Source: CAKSEI01 sp964403505 (GTDB taxonomy: Bacteria > Bacillota > Clostridia > Oscillospirales > CAG-272). From it: a stretch of 64,000 nucleotides of DNA. Below the pieces are notes generated by a model, which had not been told where the DNA came from, made no database searches, and was given only the letters and a program-made list of their open reading frames with translations. The stretch is from contig CAYOFP010000007.1 in the NCBI GenBank assembly GCA_964403505.1, positions 1 to 64,000 on the forward strand, written 5' to 3'. Shown here piece by piece: positions 25,764 through 34,417 of the stretch (the stretch's first letter is position 1; each line of letters opens with the position of its first letter). The position numbers and the translations under genes were made by a program.

Positions 25764-25904
25764 AGGTGTAGGTGTCAGATAATAAGTAAATCGAAGCTTA
25801 TTCTAAAGACAAACGGACTGACTTTCGTTTGTGGATGCACCTTCAGAATAGATAATGCTAAACAGGAGGATCTGCCGTTTTTGAAAACGATGGTAGAGCT
25901 GTGA
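25764..25904 (+). pseudogene. Possible remnant of a GNAT acetyltransferase gene
   Basis: In the frame ending with TGA 25902-25904 the sequence reads TFRIDNAKQEDLPFLKTMVEL and stops. This looks like the first strand and helix of a GNAT acetyltransferase, cut off after about 20 residues, with no proper start codon. The TGA is directly followed by the ATG of the methyltransferase gene. A loose inverted repeat (ACAAACG/CGTTTGT, 25809-25815 and 25826-25832) lies just upstream. It could also be chance. Confidence 0.3.
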
Positions 25905-26534
25905 ATGAAAGAGATGATTAAAAACGAAATTGTTTCACACTACGACCTTCTCATTGATGAGGACAATGATCCGGTCCATGATCCGGAGCCGCTGCAGGAC
26001 TATATGAATCAATGGGACGGACCTGCCTTTATCGAGCAGATGCAGCTGAACGACAGCAAATCCGTTTTTGAAATTGGTGTAGGAACCGGCAGGTTGGCTG
26101 TTCGTGTAGCGCCTTTGTGCGGTGAGTTTTACGGCATAGATATTTCTCCTAAGACCATTGAACGCGCTAAAGAGAATCTTGCCGGATTTGAGAATGTCAG
26201 ACTGACGTGCGCCGACTTCCTTTCTTATGAATTCGACCGCACTTTTGACGTGGTGTATTCTTCACTTACATTCATGCATATAGAGGACAAGCAGAGTGCC
26301 GTAAACAAAATAGCCGGATTACTGAATGATGCAGGCAGATTTGTTCTTTCTATCGACAAGGATCAAAGTGAGTATATAGATTACGGTATCCGCAAAATTA
26401 AGGTGTTCCCCGATACCGCTGATGTCATGGCGGGATATATCAGAGTTGCCGGGCTGACTATTTTGAATCAGTACGATACTGAGCTTGCAACGGTATTTGT
26501 GGCAAATAAGACTGCGCCTCTTATTGAGAGATAA
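25905..26534 (+). CDS. Class I SAM-dependent methyltransferase
   Basis: 209 aa. The SAM-binding motif I is EIGVGTGRLA at 56-65, motif II the acidic end of FYGIDIS, and motif IV FDVVYSSLTFMH. This is the Methyltransf_25/11 type; the substrate may be a small molecule but cannot be told. No strong Shine-Dalgarno is present before ATG 25905 (GGTAGAG is the best). The gene is followed within 5 bp by a GNAT gene and preceded by a possible GNAT remnant, which suggests a resistance- or modification-type accessory cluster. Confidence 0.85.
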   Translation: MKEMIKNEIVSHYDLLIDEDNDPVHDPEPLQDYMNQWDGPAFIEQMQLNDSKSVFEIGVGTGRLAVRVAPLCGEFYGIDISPKTIERAKENLAGFENVRLTCADFLSYEFDRTFDVVYSSLTFMHIEDKQSAVNKIAGLLNDAGRFVLSIDKDQSEYIDYGIRKIKVFPDTADVMAGYIRVAGLTILNQYDTELATVFVANKTAPLIER

Positions 26535-26539
26535 TAAGT

Positions 26540-27028
26540 ATGAAGTATCATTGGATTGATTATACATCCTCATACAAGAACATGGTTGATTCTTGGATTG
26601 ATAAGGATGCAAAGAGATTCACCGGGTGTGATGAAGGATTTGATGAATATTATCAATGTATGTCAAACGAGAGCGAAACAAAACTCGGTGAGAACTTTTG
26701 GGCAAAAATTATTATTGTCGATACTGACCCGGTGGGAATTATTGCGATTGGATTATGGGATGGTGTTTTCACTATATCAGAGTTCATTATCCGACCCGAT
26801 AAACGAGGAAACGGGATTGGTTCATCAGTCCTTGCGGAATTGCTTGCTCAGTCGAAAAAAATTATTGGCATTGAGATCAAAGATGCGAATGCGGTAATAT
26901 TTCCAAACAATGTTGCTTCACAAAAAGCATTTGAAAAAGTAGGGTTTGTTTTTCATTCCGAACACCCTGACGGAGATGCCCGGTATTATAGATATCACAA
27001 CAATACTTGTTGTTGCGGTCATGACTGA
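26540..27028 (+). CDS. GNAT family N-acetyltransferase
   Basis: 162 aa. The acetyl-CoA pyrophosphate loop is at 89-94 (RGNGIG, preceded by FIIRPDK), and the C-terminal strand-helix NNVASQKAFEKVGF is typical of GNAT proteins. The acceptor substrate is unknown. It follows the methyltransferase gene by 5 bp and is probably cotranscribed. The end HNNTCCCGHD is cysteine-rich and unusual, perhaps metal-binding. Confidence 0.88.
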   Translation: MKYHWIDYTSSYKNMVDSWIDKDAKRFTGCDEGFDEYYQCMSNESETKLGENFWAKIIIVDTDPVGIIAIGLWDGVFTISEFIIRPDKRGNGIGSSVLAELLAQSKKIIGIEIKDANAVIFPNNVASQKAFEKVGFVFHSEHPDGDARYYRYHNNTCCCGHD

Positions 27029-27044
27029 GCTGTCCGTTTTTGTG

Positions 27045-27073
27045 TTGTCATTACGCTCCGGATGTGTTATAAT
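27045..27073 (+). promoter_or_regulatory. SigA-type promoter of the GNAT-like gene and rqcH
   Basis: -35 TTGTCA (27045-27050), 17-bp spacer, -10 TATAAT (27068-27073). Confidence 0.82.
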
Positions 27074-27095
27074 AAAGAAAAAATAGGGTGATATT

Positions 27096-27758
27096 ATGAT
27101 AAAAATACTCGATTCAAAAGAAAGACTGAATAATAAATACGGACTCATCATTCCGTTTGCGGTATATGGGAAAACAGACGGCACATTCGATTTTGAGGTA
27201 TTTGACTGCGTTCGGGATATGGTATCCTGCGAGACCGCAGGCGAGATAGACGATTATCTGACAGAGTCTTTTTATACCAGAATGAATGATATCTTGGGTG
27301 ACGCCGTGCGTGAGTTGGGATATGAGCCCGACGGAGAACTGACAAGGTCGTTTATATTTAATTATGAGTGCTCGTCTCCTCTCGGTGATTTTGGTGCGGC
27401 ACAGCGCATCGATGATCTGTCGGGGTATTGTGATATGACAGAGTCTGATTTCGATACAGACGATTTTCCCGTATTTGCCGTCGCACAGGGTAAGACGGTC
27501 GTGTCGGTCTGCGGAGTGAACGGACTTACGGGAGATCACAGCGTCGAGATCGCCGTCGCAACAGCCGAGAGCTTTCGCAGGCACAGATATGCGCTCTCCT
27601 GCCTTGTTAAAATGACAAATTACCTCACGTCAAAAGGATATACGGTATCGTATCTGTGTGAGAGTGAGAATGAGCCGTCCTCCCGGCTTGCCGAAAAAGC
27701 GGGATTCACGCTTGTCAGCCGGGACTATAATTTTGTATGCTTTGAGAAGGAAGAATAA
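27096..27758 (+). CDS. GNAT-like protein of unknown function
   Basis: 220 aa. The C-terminal third resembles the second half of a GNAT fold: VEIAVATAESFRRHRYALSCLVKMTNYL, then SENEPSSRLAEKAGF. The classic RxxGxG/A pyrophosphate loop is replaced by SFRRHRYA, so acetyl-CoA binding is likely but altered. The N-terminal half is acidic and matches nothing I know. Its TAA is directly followed by the rqcH ATG, so the two are cotranscribed and perhaps coupled. Confidence 0.7.
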   Translation: MIKILDSKERLNNKYGLIIPFAVYGKTDGTFDFEVFDCVRDMVSCETAGEIDDYLTESFYTRMNDILGDAVRELGYEPDGELTRSFIFNYECSSPLGDFGAAQRIDDLSGYCDMTESDFDTDDFPVFAVAQGKTVVSVCGVNGLTGDHSVEIAVATAESFRRHRYALSCLVKMTNYLTSKGYTVSYLCESENEPSSRLAEKAGFTLVSRDYNFVCFEKEE

Positions 27759-29501
27759 ATGGCGTTTGATGCAGGAATGACAGCGTGCCTCGTGCATGAG
27801 CTGAGAGGGAAAATAACAGGCGCTAAGGTTGAAAAGGTGCATCAGCCGTCCCGTGATGATATCGTGCTCGTCCTTCATAAAGGGGGCGATAGATATCATC
27901 TCCTTTTGAGCGCCAGCTCGAATAATCCGAGGGTGTGCTTAAGTGACGGACGCTATGAAAATCCGCTTTCCGAACCCATGTTCTGTATGCTTTTGCGTAA
28001 GCATCTGCAGGGTGCGAAGATATCGCAGGTGGAACAGCCTGATTTTGAGCGTGTTTTTATATTCACGTTTGACGCATATGACGACCTCGGATACGAGTGC
28101 AATAAATATCTTGCGGTCGAGATCATGGGTAAATTCAGCAATATCATTTTTCTGAATGAAGAAAAAAGGGTAGTCTCCGCCTGTAAATTAGTCGATTTTT
28201 CTCTTTCCGAGAAAAGACAGATCCTCCCGGGGATATTGTATGAGCTTCCGCCGAAGCAGGATAAGAAACTGCCGCTTACAGAGAATAGAGATTCGTTTTT
28301 GTGCGGATTGTCCGCCACGGATAAGAACGCCGATAAATATCTCATTTCCGCCTATTCCGGTCTCTCGCCGCTCGTTGCACGTGAGATCGTATACCGTGCG
28401 ACGAAAGCGACGGATACGCCTGCCTCGATGTGTGACGGCGAAAAACTTTGGTTTCATTTCAGTACGGTTGTATCTGCCATAATCAACTGCGATTTTTCTC
28501 CGTGTATCATAATCGATAACGGACGTGCGGTAGAGTATTCTTTTATCGATATCAGGCAGTACGGTATGTCGGCTGTGTGTGTGCATTTGGATCGTGCGAG
28601 CGAGGTAATAGAGCGATATTTTTCCACCCGTGGCAACGCCGAGCGTATCAAGCAGAAATCTCAGGATATCCTGCGTCTTTTATCAAATGCCGAGTCAAGG
28701 CTGGCACGTAAGATAGCGCTTCAGCAGGCGGAGCTTGCCGACTGTGCAAAAAAGGAAGAATATAAGCTCTATGCCGACCTCATCAATGCGAATATCTATC
28801 GGATAGAGCGTGGTGCTGAGCAGGTCAGACTCGAAAATTATTATAGTGATAATTATGAACAGGTGGATATCCCGCTTGACGTTAGACTTACCGCCGCCGC
28901 AAACGCTCAGGTGTATTATAAAAAGTATAATAAAGCAAAAAAGGCCGAGAGTGTGCTTTCGGTGCAGATAGAGATCGCAAAAGCTGACCTCGAGTATGTA
29001 TATACCGTTTTTGACTGCCTTTCCCGTGCGCAGACGACCGCCGACCTCGACGAGATCCGTGAGGAGCTGTATGCCGCAGGCCTTGCATCCCGCCGGAAAG
29101 ACAGCGTAAGGCGCAAGCAAAAACCGGGAAAGCCGGACGAATTTCTGTCGAGCGACGGCTACCGCATTTTGTGCGGGAAAAATAATCTGCAAAACGACGC
29201 TCTTACATTCAAAACGGCGGATAAGCGTGATTATTGGTTTCACGTCAAGGGCGCTCCCGGCAGTCACGTTATCCTGTGCTGTAAAGGGGAAGAGCCGCCC
29301 GTGCGTACTTTTACCGAGGCGGCTACCGTCGCTGCGACCTATTCAAAGGTCTCCGATTCCGAGAATGTCGCAGTTGATTATACATTTGTCAAAAATATCA
29401 AGAAACCGCCGGCGGCAAAGCCGGGCTATGTCATATACCATACCAACTGGTCGGCATATGTCACGCCCGACAAAAAGCTATGCGATAATTTAAAAATTTA
29501 G
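27759..29501 (+). CDS. rqcH: RqcH, ribosome quality control protein (NFACT family)
   Basis: 580 aa, full NFACT length. RqcH binds stalled 50S subunits with peptidyl-tRNA and adds alanine tails that mark the peptide for degradation. NFACT-N starts at residue 2 (FDAGMTACLVHELRGKI); a long helical coiled-coil middle follows at about 290-440; the NFACT-R RNA-binding domain is at 455-575 (YWFHVKGAPGSHVIL). Older names are FbpA or fibronectin-binding protein. The end overlaps by 4 bp the end of the convergent SLH gene. Confidence 0.93.
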   Translation: MAFDAGMTACLVHELRGKITGAKVEKVHQPSRDDIVLVLHKGGDRYHLLLSASSNNPRVCLSDGRYENPLSEPMFCMLLRKHLQGAKISQVEQPDFERVFIFTFDAYDDLGYECNKYLAVEIMGKFSNIIFLNEEKRVVSACKLVDFSLSEKRQILPGILYELPPKQDKKLPLTENRDSFLCGLSATDKNADKYLISAYSGLSPLVAREIVYRATKATDTPASMCDGEKLWFHFSTVVSAIINCDFSPCIIIDNGRAVEYSFIDIRQYGMSAVCVHLDRASEVIERYFSTRGNAERIKQKSQDILRLLSNAESRLARKIALQQAELADCAKKEEYKLYADLINANIYRIERGAEQVRLENYYSDNYEQVDIPLDVRLTAAANAQVYYKKYNKAKKAESVLSVQIEIAKADLEYVYTVFDCLSRAQTTADLDEIREELYAAGLASRRKDSVRRKQKPGKPDEFLSSDGYRILCGKNNLQNDALTFKTADKRDYWFHVKGAPGSHVILCCKGEEPPVRTFTEAATVAATYSKVSDSENVAVDYTFVKNIKKPPAAKPGYVIYHTNWSAYVTPDKKLCDNLKI

Positions 29502-30772
29502 TCTCTGTTTATCACAGCATATAAGAGGCTTGCCGTCTGTTCTCTTGTGAGGAGGTTGTTTGCGGCGAAATTACCGCATCCGACGCCGTTCATGATTCCG
29601 TTTTCGGCAAGGGCGTAGACAGAGGAGGATGCCCACGCCGGTATCGCTCCGTCATCTGCAAAAACCGTTACCTCGGCGCTCGTCTGCAGGTCGAGCATGC
29701 GATTGATAATGACTGCCGCCTCGGCACGTGTTATGGTATTGTTCGGGTAGAAGAACACGCCGTCCTCGGTCTCGGTTCCGCTGATATAGCCGAGACGCTC
29801 TGCCGTAGCGATATGAGAGCGCAGATGCTCAGGGATGTCATCGTTGTCGCTGAAGCTTGTTTTTACGAGGGTGTTATCTGTCTCGATACCGCATGCATCC
29901 ATCGTCATGGCTACAAAATCAGCACGTGACACACGGAAGTCGGGGCCGAACAGCATATTTTTGCCGATCGTCTCGCCTGTGAGTATTCCTTTTTCCGCAA
30001 GTGTTATCGCCGCATTGTGCGCCCAGCTGTCCTGCATGTCGCAGTAGTACACACCGGATGAATTTTTCTCTACCGTGACAGATACCTCCGCTTCTCTTGC
30101 GTAGTTTCCGTTCACATCGCATACGGTGTAGGTGAATGAGTCTTTGCCGACATAGTTGTTTTGCGGCTTGTAGCGGTATGTGCCGCCTGCCGCATCGGTC
30201 ACGGTCACGGTGCCGTGCTTTGCTTCGCCCGTTATTTCAAAGCGGAGCTCGTCTCCGTCGGGGTCGCTTCCCTCGAGCTTTCCGTAATATGTGACGTTGG
30301 TTCTCGTAGAAAGGCTTTGCGGCTCTTGCGCAGAGGTCGGTGCGGCGTTCGGGTGTTCGAGCAGTTTGAGCTCGCACGCCACGTTATATTCACCGCACTT
30401 GTTTTTGCATCTGACCGTAAATGCGGTGCTCGATAGTACATCGGTCTTGGGCTCGAAGTGCAGAAGAGATATCGCATTTGCCGATACTGTCTGATTCTTG
30501 TATACCTCAATGTCTCCTAACATGAGCCTGCCCGAGTCGGCGCTCGGAAGGGAGGTAAATGTGACCTCGGTGATCTTATCTGCGCCGAGTACATTTGTGA
30601 AGTCGCTTTCCAAAAAATAGATATCGTTGTTTGCGACGCCGCTTTTCACGAATTGGATATTGTTTGCTATATGATCGAGGGAGGGGGACAGGCATGCGCC
30701 GTATACGCAAACTGTCAATACCGCCGATAGCATAATGGCGCATATTGCGCCGATGAATGTTTTATTTTTCAT
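29498..30772 (-). CDS. SLH-domain surface protein with Ig/cadherin-like domain
   Basis: 424 aa. Signal peptide at the N-terminus (MKNKTFIG and a hydrophobic stretch to about residue 28). A middle domain at about 165-240 (GSDPDGDELRF, GTYRYKPQNNYVGKDSFTYTV) is of the Big_9/cadherin-like type. Three SLH repeats fill the C-terminus, with ITRAEAAVIINRML and LLTREQTASLLYA as the clearest. SLH repeats bind pyruvylated cell-wall polymer, so the protein is displayed on the cell wall. ATG 30772 follows CGGAGG; an upstream in-frame ATG has no ribosome site. The end is convergent with rqcH, with no terminator between. Confidence 0.88.
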   Translation of the reverse strand: MKNKTFIGAICAIMLSAVLTVCVYGACLSPSLDHIANNIQFVKSGVANNDIYFLESDFTNVLGADKITEVTFTSLPSADSGRLMLGDIEVYKNQTVSANAISLLHFEPKTDVLSSTAFTVRCKNKCGEYNVACELKLLEHPNAAPTSAQEPQSLSTRTNVTYYGKLEGSDPDGDELRFEITGEAKHGTVTVTDAAGGTYRYKPQNNYVGKDSFTYTVCDVNGNYAREAEVSVTVEKNSSGVYYCDMQDSWAHNAAITLAEKGILTGETIGKNMLFGPDFRVSRADFVAMTMDACGIETDNTLVKTSFSDNDDIPEHLRSHIATAERLGYISGTETEDGVFFYPNNTITRAEAAVIINRMLDLQTSAEVTVFADDGAIPAWASSSVYALAENGIMNGVGCGNFAANNLLTREQTASLLYAVINRD

Positions 30773-30795
30773 AGTTTCCTCCGTTGACTTTACTT

Positions 30796-30824
30796 GTATT
30801 ATCATTTTTCCATATAAAAAACAA
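30796..30824 (-). promoter_or_regulatory. Promoter of the SLH protein gene
   Basis: Minus strand: -35 TTGTTT (30819-30824), 17-bp spacer, -10 TAATAC (30796-30801). It overlaps the divergent RluA promoter region. Confidence 0.55.
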
Positions 30825-30826
30825 GT

Positions 30827-30832
30827 TATACT
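30827..30832 (+). promoter_or_regulatory. -10 box of a possibly leaderless RluA-type gene
   Basis: TATACT ends seven bases before ATG 30840. The -35 region is poor (ATTTTT at 17 bp). If used, transcription would begin at or next to the start codon. Confidence 0.4.
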
Positions 30833-30839
30833 ATATCGC

Positions 30840-31736
30840 ATGAAAATAAAAATCGAAAATAAATACGATAATAAAAGTGTGCTCGATTATTTAAAAAAAG
30901 AGCTCTGCCTTTCGCACGCTCAGATAACACGTTTAAAGACGATACCTGACGGCATCACGGTAAACGGCGCTCATGTCACAGTAAGACATCGGCTTTGCAC
31001 GGGCGATGAGCTCGGCCTTGCCCTCGAGGATCGGGAGCAGGAAACAAACCCGAATCTCGTACCGGTCGATATCCCCATTGATATCATATATGAGGATGCG
31101 TATATCGTCGCCGTAAATAAACGGGCGGGAATGCCGACGCACCCGACGATGTATCACTATTCCGATACGCTCGCAAATGCGCTCGCATACAGATACAGAG
31201 CGCAGGGCAGACCCTTTATTTTCAGGAGCGTAAACCGTCTCGATCTCGACACCAGCGGTATCGTGCTCGTAGCAAAGGACGGTCGGTGCGCATCATTGCT
31301 TTCCCGGGATATCGCAGAGCGCAGGGTGGTAAAGGAATACCTTGCGGTAGTTTGCGGAGTCACCGACGAGCGGGGCGAGATCACCTCGTATATCCGACGT
31401 GTCGGCGACAGTATCATAAAGCGTGCGAATTTTGATACGGGCATAGATTCCGAATATGCGAAAACCGAGTATGAGAGGGTCGCAAGCGACGGGGAAAATA
31501 CCCTCGTGCGTGTACGTCCTCATACGGGGCGCACCCATCAGATACGGGTTCATTTTTCCGGTATCGGTCATCCGCTTGTTGGCGATACTTTATACGGTAC
31601 GGCTTCGCACGAAATAACACGTCAGGCTCTGCACGCATGTTCGCTCGGCTTTCGCCATCCCGTGACAGGCGAGCATCTTACGCTTAATGCTCCGACTCCG
31701 GAAGATATATCTAAAATAACAGAGGGAATGAAATGA
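30840..31736 (+). CDS. RluA family pseudouridine synthase
   Basis: 298 aa. An S4-like N-terminal domain is followed by the catalytic domain with the RluA signature around the catalytic aspartate: VNRLDLDTSGIVLVAK. Further motifs are AGMPTHPT and RPHTGRTHQIRVHF. It isomerises uridine in rRNA or tRNA; which site cannot be told, as the RluC/RluD/YhcT types are close. No Shine-Dalgarno precedes ATG 30840, and a TATACT box lies just upstream, so a leaderless message is possible. It overlaps the next gene by 4 bp. Confidence 0.92.
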   Translation: MKIKIENKYDNKSVLDYLKKELCLSHAQITRLKTIPDGITVNGAHVTVRHRLCTGDELGLALEDREQETNPNLVPVDIPIDIIYEDAYIVAVNKRAGMPTHPTMYHYSDTLANALAYRYRAQGRPFIFRSVNRLDLDTSGIVLVAKDGRCASLLSRDIAERRVVKEYLAVVCGVTDERGEITSYIRRVGDSIIKRANFDTGIDSEYAKTEYERVASDGENTLVRVRPHTGRTHQIRVHFSGIGHPLVGDTLYGTASHEITRQALHACSLGFRHPVTGEHLTLNAPTPEDISKITEGMK

Positions 31737-32839
31737 GATTCAGAAATTGGTTAAAAAATAATTGTCCTGTACCGTGCAGGGTTCTTTACCTGCTTGCGCT
31801 GATTCTGGTGTGTTTTCACGTCAGCTTTTATCTGAGCGCCGATTTCGCCGATTGGTTCAATATGCATATCTCCGCTTTTTTCAGAGGAATTCTTTCAAAA
31901 CTAACGTCGTTTTTCACATTCTCTCTCGGAGAGGCGATCCTTTTGTGTCTGCCATGCGCATTCGTCGTGCTTGTCATCGCATGTATCAGCGCTCTGCGCT
32001 CGAGCGAGCCGTATAAGTCAAATCGTATGATATGCTCGCTTCTTGCCATGCTTTGTGCCATGTATTCGCTTTTTGTTGTCAATTTCGCTTCTGCGTACAG
32101 AGGACAGAGCCTGTCGGACAAGCTTGGGCTCGAGGAAAAAGAGGTCAGCGCACAGCAGCTATATAATACTGCGGTATATTTCAGAGATAAGGCAGAGGCA
32201 GAGCTTGACAGGATAGAATTTGAGTTCGGCTCATCATCTGTGATGCCGTATTCTCTTGACGGGATGAGCGCTCATTTGAATGAGTCATACGCCGTCGTAT
32301 CCGAAAAATACGATTTTGTGCAGAAACTGAGCTGTCCCGTGAAATATATTACCTTAAGCTCCGTTATGTCGTATACACATATTTCGGGCGTCTATACCTA
32401 TTATACAGGAGAGGCAAATATCAATATTGATTTTCCCGATTATACGATCCCTTATACTGCGGCGCATGAGATGTCGCACCAGAGGGGAATCGCCGCAGAA
32501 AATGAAGCGAATTTCATGGCGTTTTTAGTGTGCGACGCATCTGATGACGCATATATCAGATACAGCGGATATGTATCGATGTACGAGTATCTTATGAACG
32601 CACTGTATACCGCCGATCCCGAGCTGCACTCTGAGCTCTGGCAAACGACAGATATGCGCCTCAGATACGAGGAGGCGGAATATAACAGGTATTTTTCAAA
32701 ATACAGCGAATCCGTGGCGGCGGATATCTCAAATGCGGTAAACGACACGTATCTGAAGACCCAGGGACAGCTCGCGGGTACCAAAACATACGGTCTTGTC
32801 GTCGACCTTGCGGTAGCGTATGTGGAACATAATCCATAA
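31733..32839 (+). CDS. DUF3810 membrane protein with metalloprotease-like HExxH
   Basis: 368 aa. Three membrane segments in the first 120 residues (about 17-35, 66-88 and 99-120), then a domain outside the membrane that holds HEMSH (H245, E246, H249) followed by RGIAAENEANF, in which E256 or E258 could be the third zinc ligand. This arrangement is that of DUF3810 proteins, which look like membrane-bound zinc proteases but have no known substrate. Overlaps the RluA-type gene by 4 bp. Confidence 0.82.
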   Translation: MRFRNWLKNNCPVPCRVLYLLALILVCFHVSFYLSADFADWFNMHISAFFRGILSKLTSFFTFSLGEAILLCLPCAFVVLVIACISALRSSEPYKSNRMICSLLAMLCAMYSLFVVNFASAYRGQSLSDKLGLEEKEVSAQQLYNTAVYFRDKAEAELDRIEFEFGSSSVMPYSLDGMSAHLNESYAVVSEKYDFVQKLSCPVKYITLSSVMSYTHISGVYTYYTGEANINIDFPDYTIPYTAAHEMSHQRGIAAENEANFMAFLVCDASDDAYIRYSGYVSMYEYLMNALYTADPELHSELWQTTDMRLRYEEAEYNRYFSKYSESVAADISNAVNDTYLKTQGQLAGTKTYGLVVDLAVAYVEHNP

Positions 32840-32951
32840 TTTTGCATAACATATAGTGTGTTTGGGCGTCGTGTTAACGAAATATTCATAAATATATGCT
32901 ATAATTTCCATAGACAAAGAAAAACAGCACGACCGACGGGAAGGTGCTTTC

Positions 32952-34244
32952 ATGGATAAAATTATAATTAACGGCGGAGTTCCGCTCCGTGGAACAGTCG
33001 AAATAAGCGGTATGAAAAACGGTGCATTGCCTATCATTTTTGCATCATTGCTGGTTGAGGGCAAATGCATCATCGAGAATGTACCTGCAATAAAAGACGT
33101 ATACATTTCACTTGATATACTTCAGCATATGGGCGTTTCTGTCCGTATGATCGATAAGAATACAGTAGAGCTCGATTCTGCTCATGCAGTCGGCGGCAGT
33201 GCGCCGATCGAGCTTGTACGTAAGCTGCGTGCATCTTATTATATCCTCGGCGCAGAGCTCGGCAGATTCGGCCGCGCCTATGTGGGTTACCCGGGCGGAT
33301 GTGATTTCGGTGTTCGTCCGATCGACCAGCATATCAAGGGCTTCGAGGCGCTCGGTGCTACCGTGACGCTCGAGGGCGGATATATTGAGGCGACAGCGCA
33401 GGACGGTATCACCGGTAATAATGTTTACTTTGATGAGGTAACTGTCGGCGGCACGATGAACGTCATACTTGCGGCGGTAAAGGCGCCGGGTACGACCGTT
33501 ATCGAAAATGCCGCACGTGAGCCGCATATCGTCGACCTTGCAAACTTCCTTAATACTTGCGGTGCAAGGATCAGAGGCGCAGGTACGGAGACGATAAAGA
33601 TAAAGGGCGTTGATACTCTGCACGGATGCACCTATGCCATTATCCCCGATATGATAGAGGCGGGGACGTATATGATGGCGGCGGCAGCTACCGGCGGCAC
33701 GCTCCGTATCAACAATATCATTCCAAAGCATCTTGAGTCCATCACGGCAAAGTTAGAGGAGATGGGCGTGGATGTCGTAGAGGATGATGATTATGTTATC
33801 GTCTCGGCGACTGATAAACTTAAAAAGGTAAATGTAAAGACACAGCCGTACCCCGGATTTCCGACCGACATGCAGCCGCAGATCGCAGTGCTGATGTGCC
33901 TTGCAAACGGCGTCAGCTTTTTGAATGAAAGCGTATGGGACGGCAGATTCCGCTATGTTGAGCAGCTCAGACGCATGGGCGCTACCGTGAAGATCGACGG
34001 TAAAACGGCGATCATCGAGGGCGGCATTCCGCTCTCGGGCGCACAGGTCAGTGCGGTCGACCTCCGTGCCGGTGCGGCGATGGTCATCGCCGGCCTCGCA
34101 GTAGACGGAAAGACCGAGATAGACCATATCCATTATATCGAGAGAGGATATGATGATATCGTCGGCAAACTCCGTGCGGTAGGTGCAGATATCAAAAAGA
34201 TCACCGTGCCCGATGATGAGTCGTTCGTCCGCATGGATGCATAA
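32952..34244 (+). CDS. murA: UDP-N-acetylglucosamine 1-carboxyvinyltransferase
   Basis: 430 aa, EPT/RTPC fold. MurA transfers enolpyruvate from PEP to UDP-GlcNAc, the first committed step of peptidoglycan. Seen: K22 in SGMKNGALP, the fosfomycin-target cysteine C117 in YPGGCDFGVRPID (most homologues read GGCxIGxRP), and R/D blocks such as PGFPTDMQPQ. The cysteine predicts fosfomycin sensitivity. Clostridia often have two murA copies; which one this is cannot be told. Shine-Dalgarno GGGAAGGTG; TATAAT at 32900 with no good -35. Confidence 0.96.
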   Translation: MDKIIINGGVPLRGTVEISGMKNGALPIIFASLLVEGKCIIENVPAIKDVYISLDILQHMGVSVRMIDKNTVELDSAHAVGGSAPIELVRKLRASYYILGAELGRFGRAYVGYPGGCDFGVRPIDQHIKGFEALGATVTLEGGYIEATAQDGITGNNVYFDEVTVGGTMNVILAAVKAPGTTVIENAAREPHIVDLANFLNTCGARIRGAGTETIKIKGVDTLHGCTYAIIPDMIEAGTYMMAAAATGGTLRINNIIPKHLESITAKLEEMGVDVVEDDDYVIVSATDKLKKVNVKTQPYPGFPTDMQPQIAVLMCLANGVSFLNESVWDGRFRYVEQLRRMGATVKIDGKTAIIEGGIPLSGAQVSAVDLRAGAAMVIAGLAVDGKTEIDHIHYIERGYDDIVGKLRAVGADIKKITVPDDESFVRMDA

Positions 34245-34256
34245 ATTTTTAATACC

Positions 34257-34295
34257 AAAACGGGAAATCAGCACAAATGGCTGATTTCCCGTTTT
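34257..34295 (+). terminator. murA terminator
   Basis: Perfect 16-bp stem (34257-34272 with 34280-34295), 7-base loop, ending in TTTT. Confidence 0.85.
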
Positions 34296-34335
34296 CATAT
34301 GCAATACTCTGTCGGCATGGAAGATAACTGTATTA

Positions 34336-34364
34336 TTGACAAACAGGACAAAATCCAGTAAAAT
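34336..34364 (+). promoter_or_regulatory. SigA-type promoter of the LspA-like gene
   Basis: -35 TTGACA (34336-34341), 17-bp spacer, -10 TAAAAT (34359-34364). Confidence 0.82.
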
Positions 34365-34417
34365 GATATTGATAAAGCGTGCACAGAACATTATTCTCAA
34401 CAAAGAAAGGGTTTCCG

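Noticed and set aside
25797..25853. Loose inverted repeat as an attachment or integron-type site
   Set aside because: The arms match in two short blocks only, and no integrase or cassette structure is near.
32874..32905. TTAACG with TATAAT as murA promoter
   Set aside because: The spacer is 20 bp, too long; only the -10 box is convincing.
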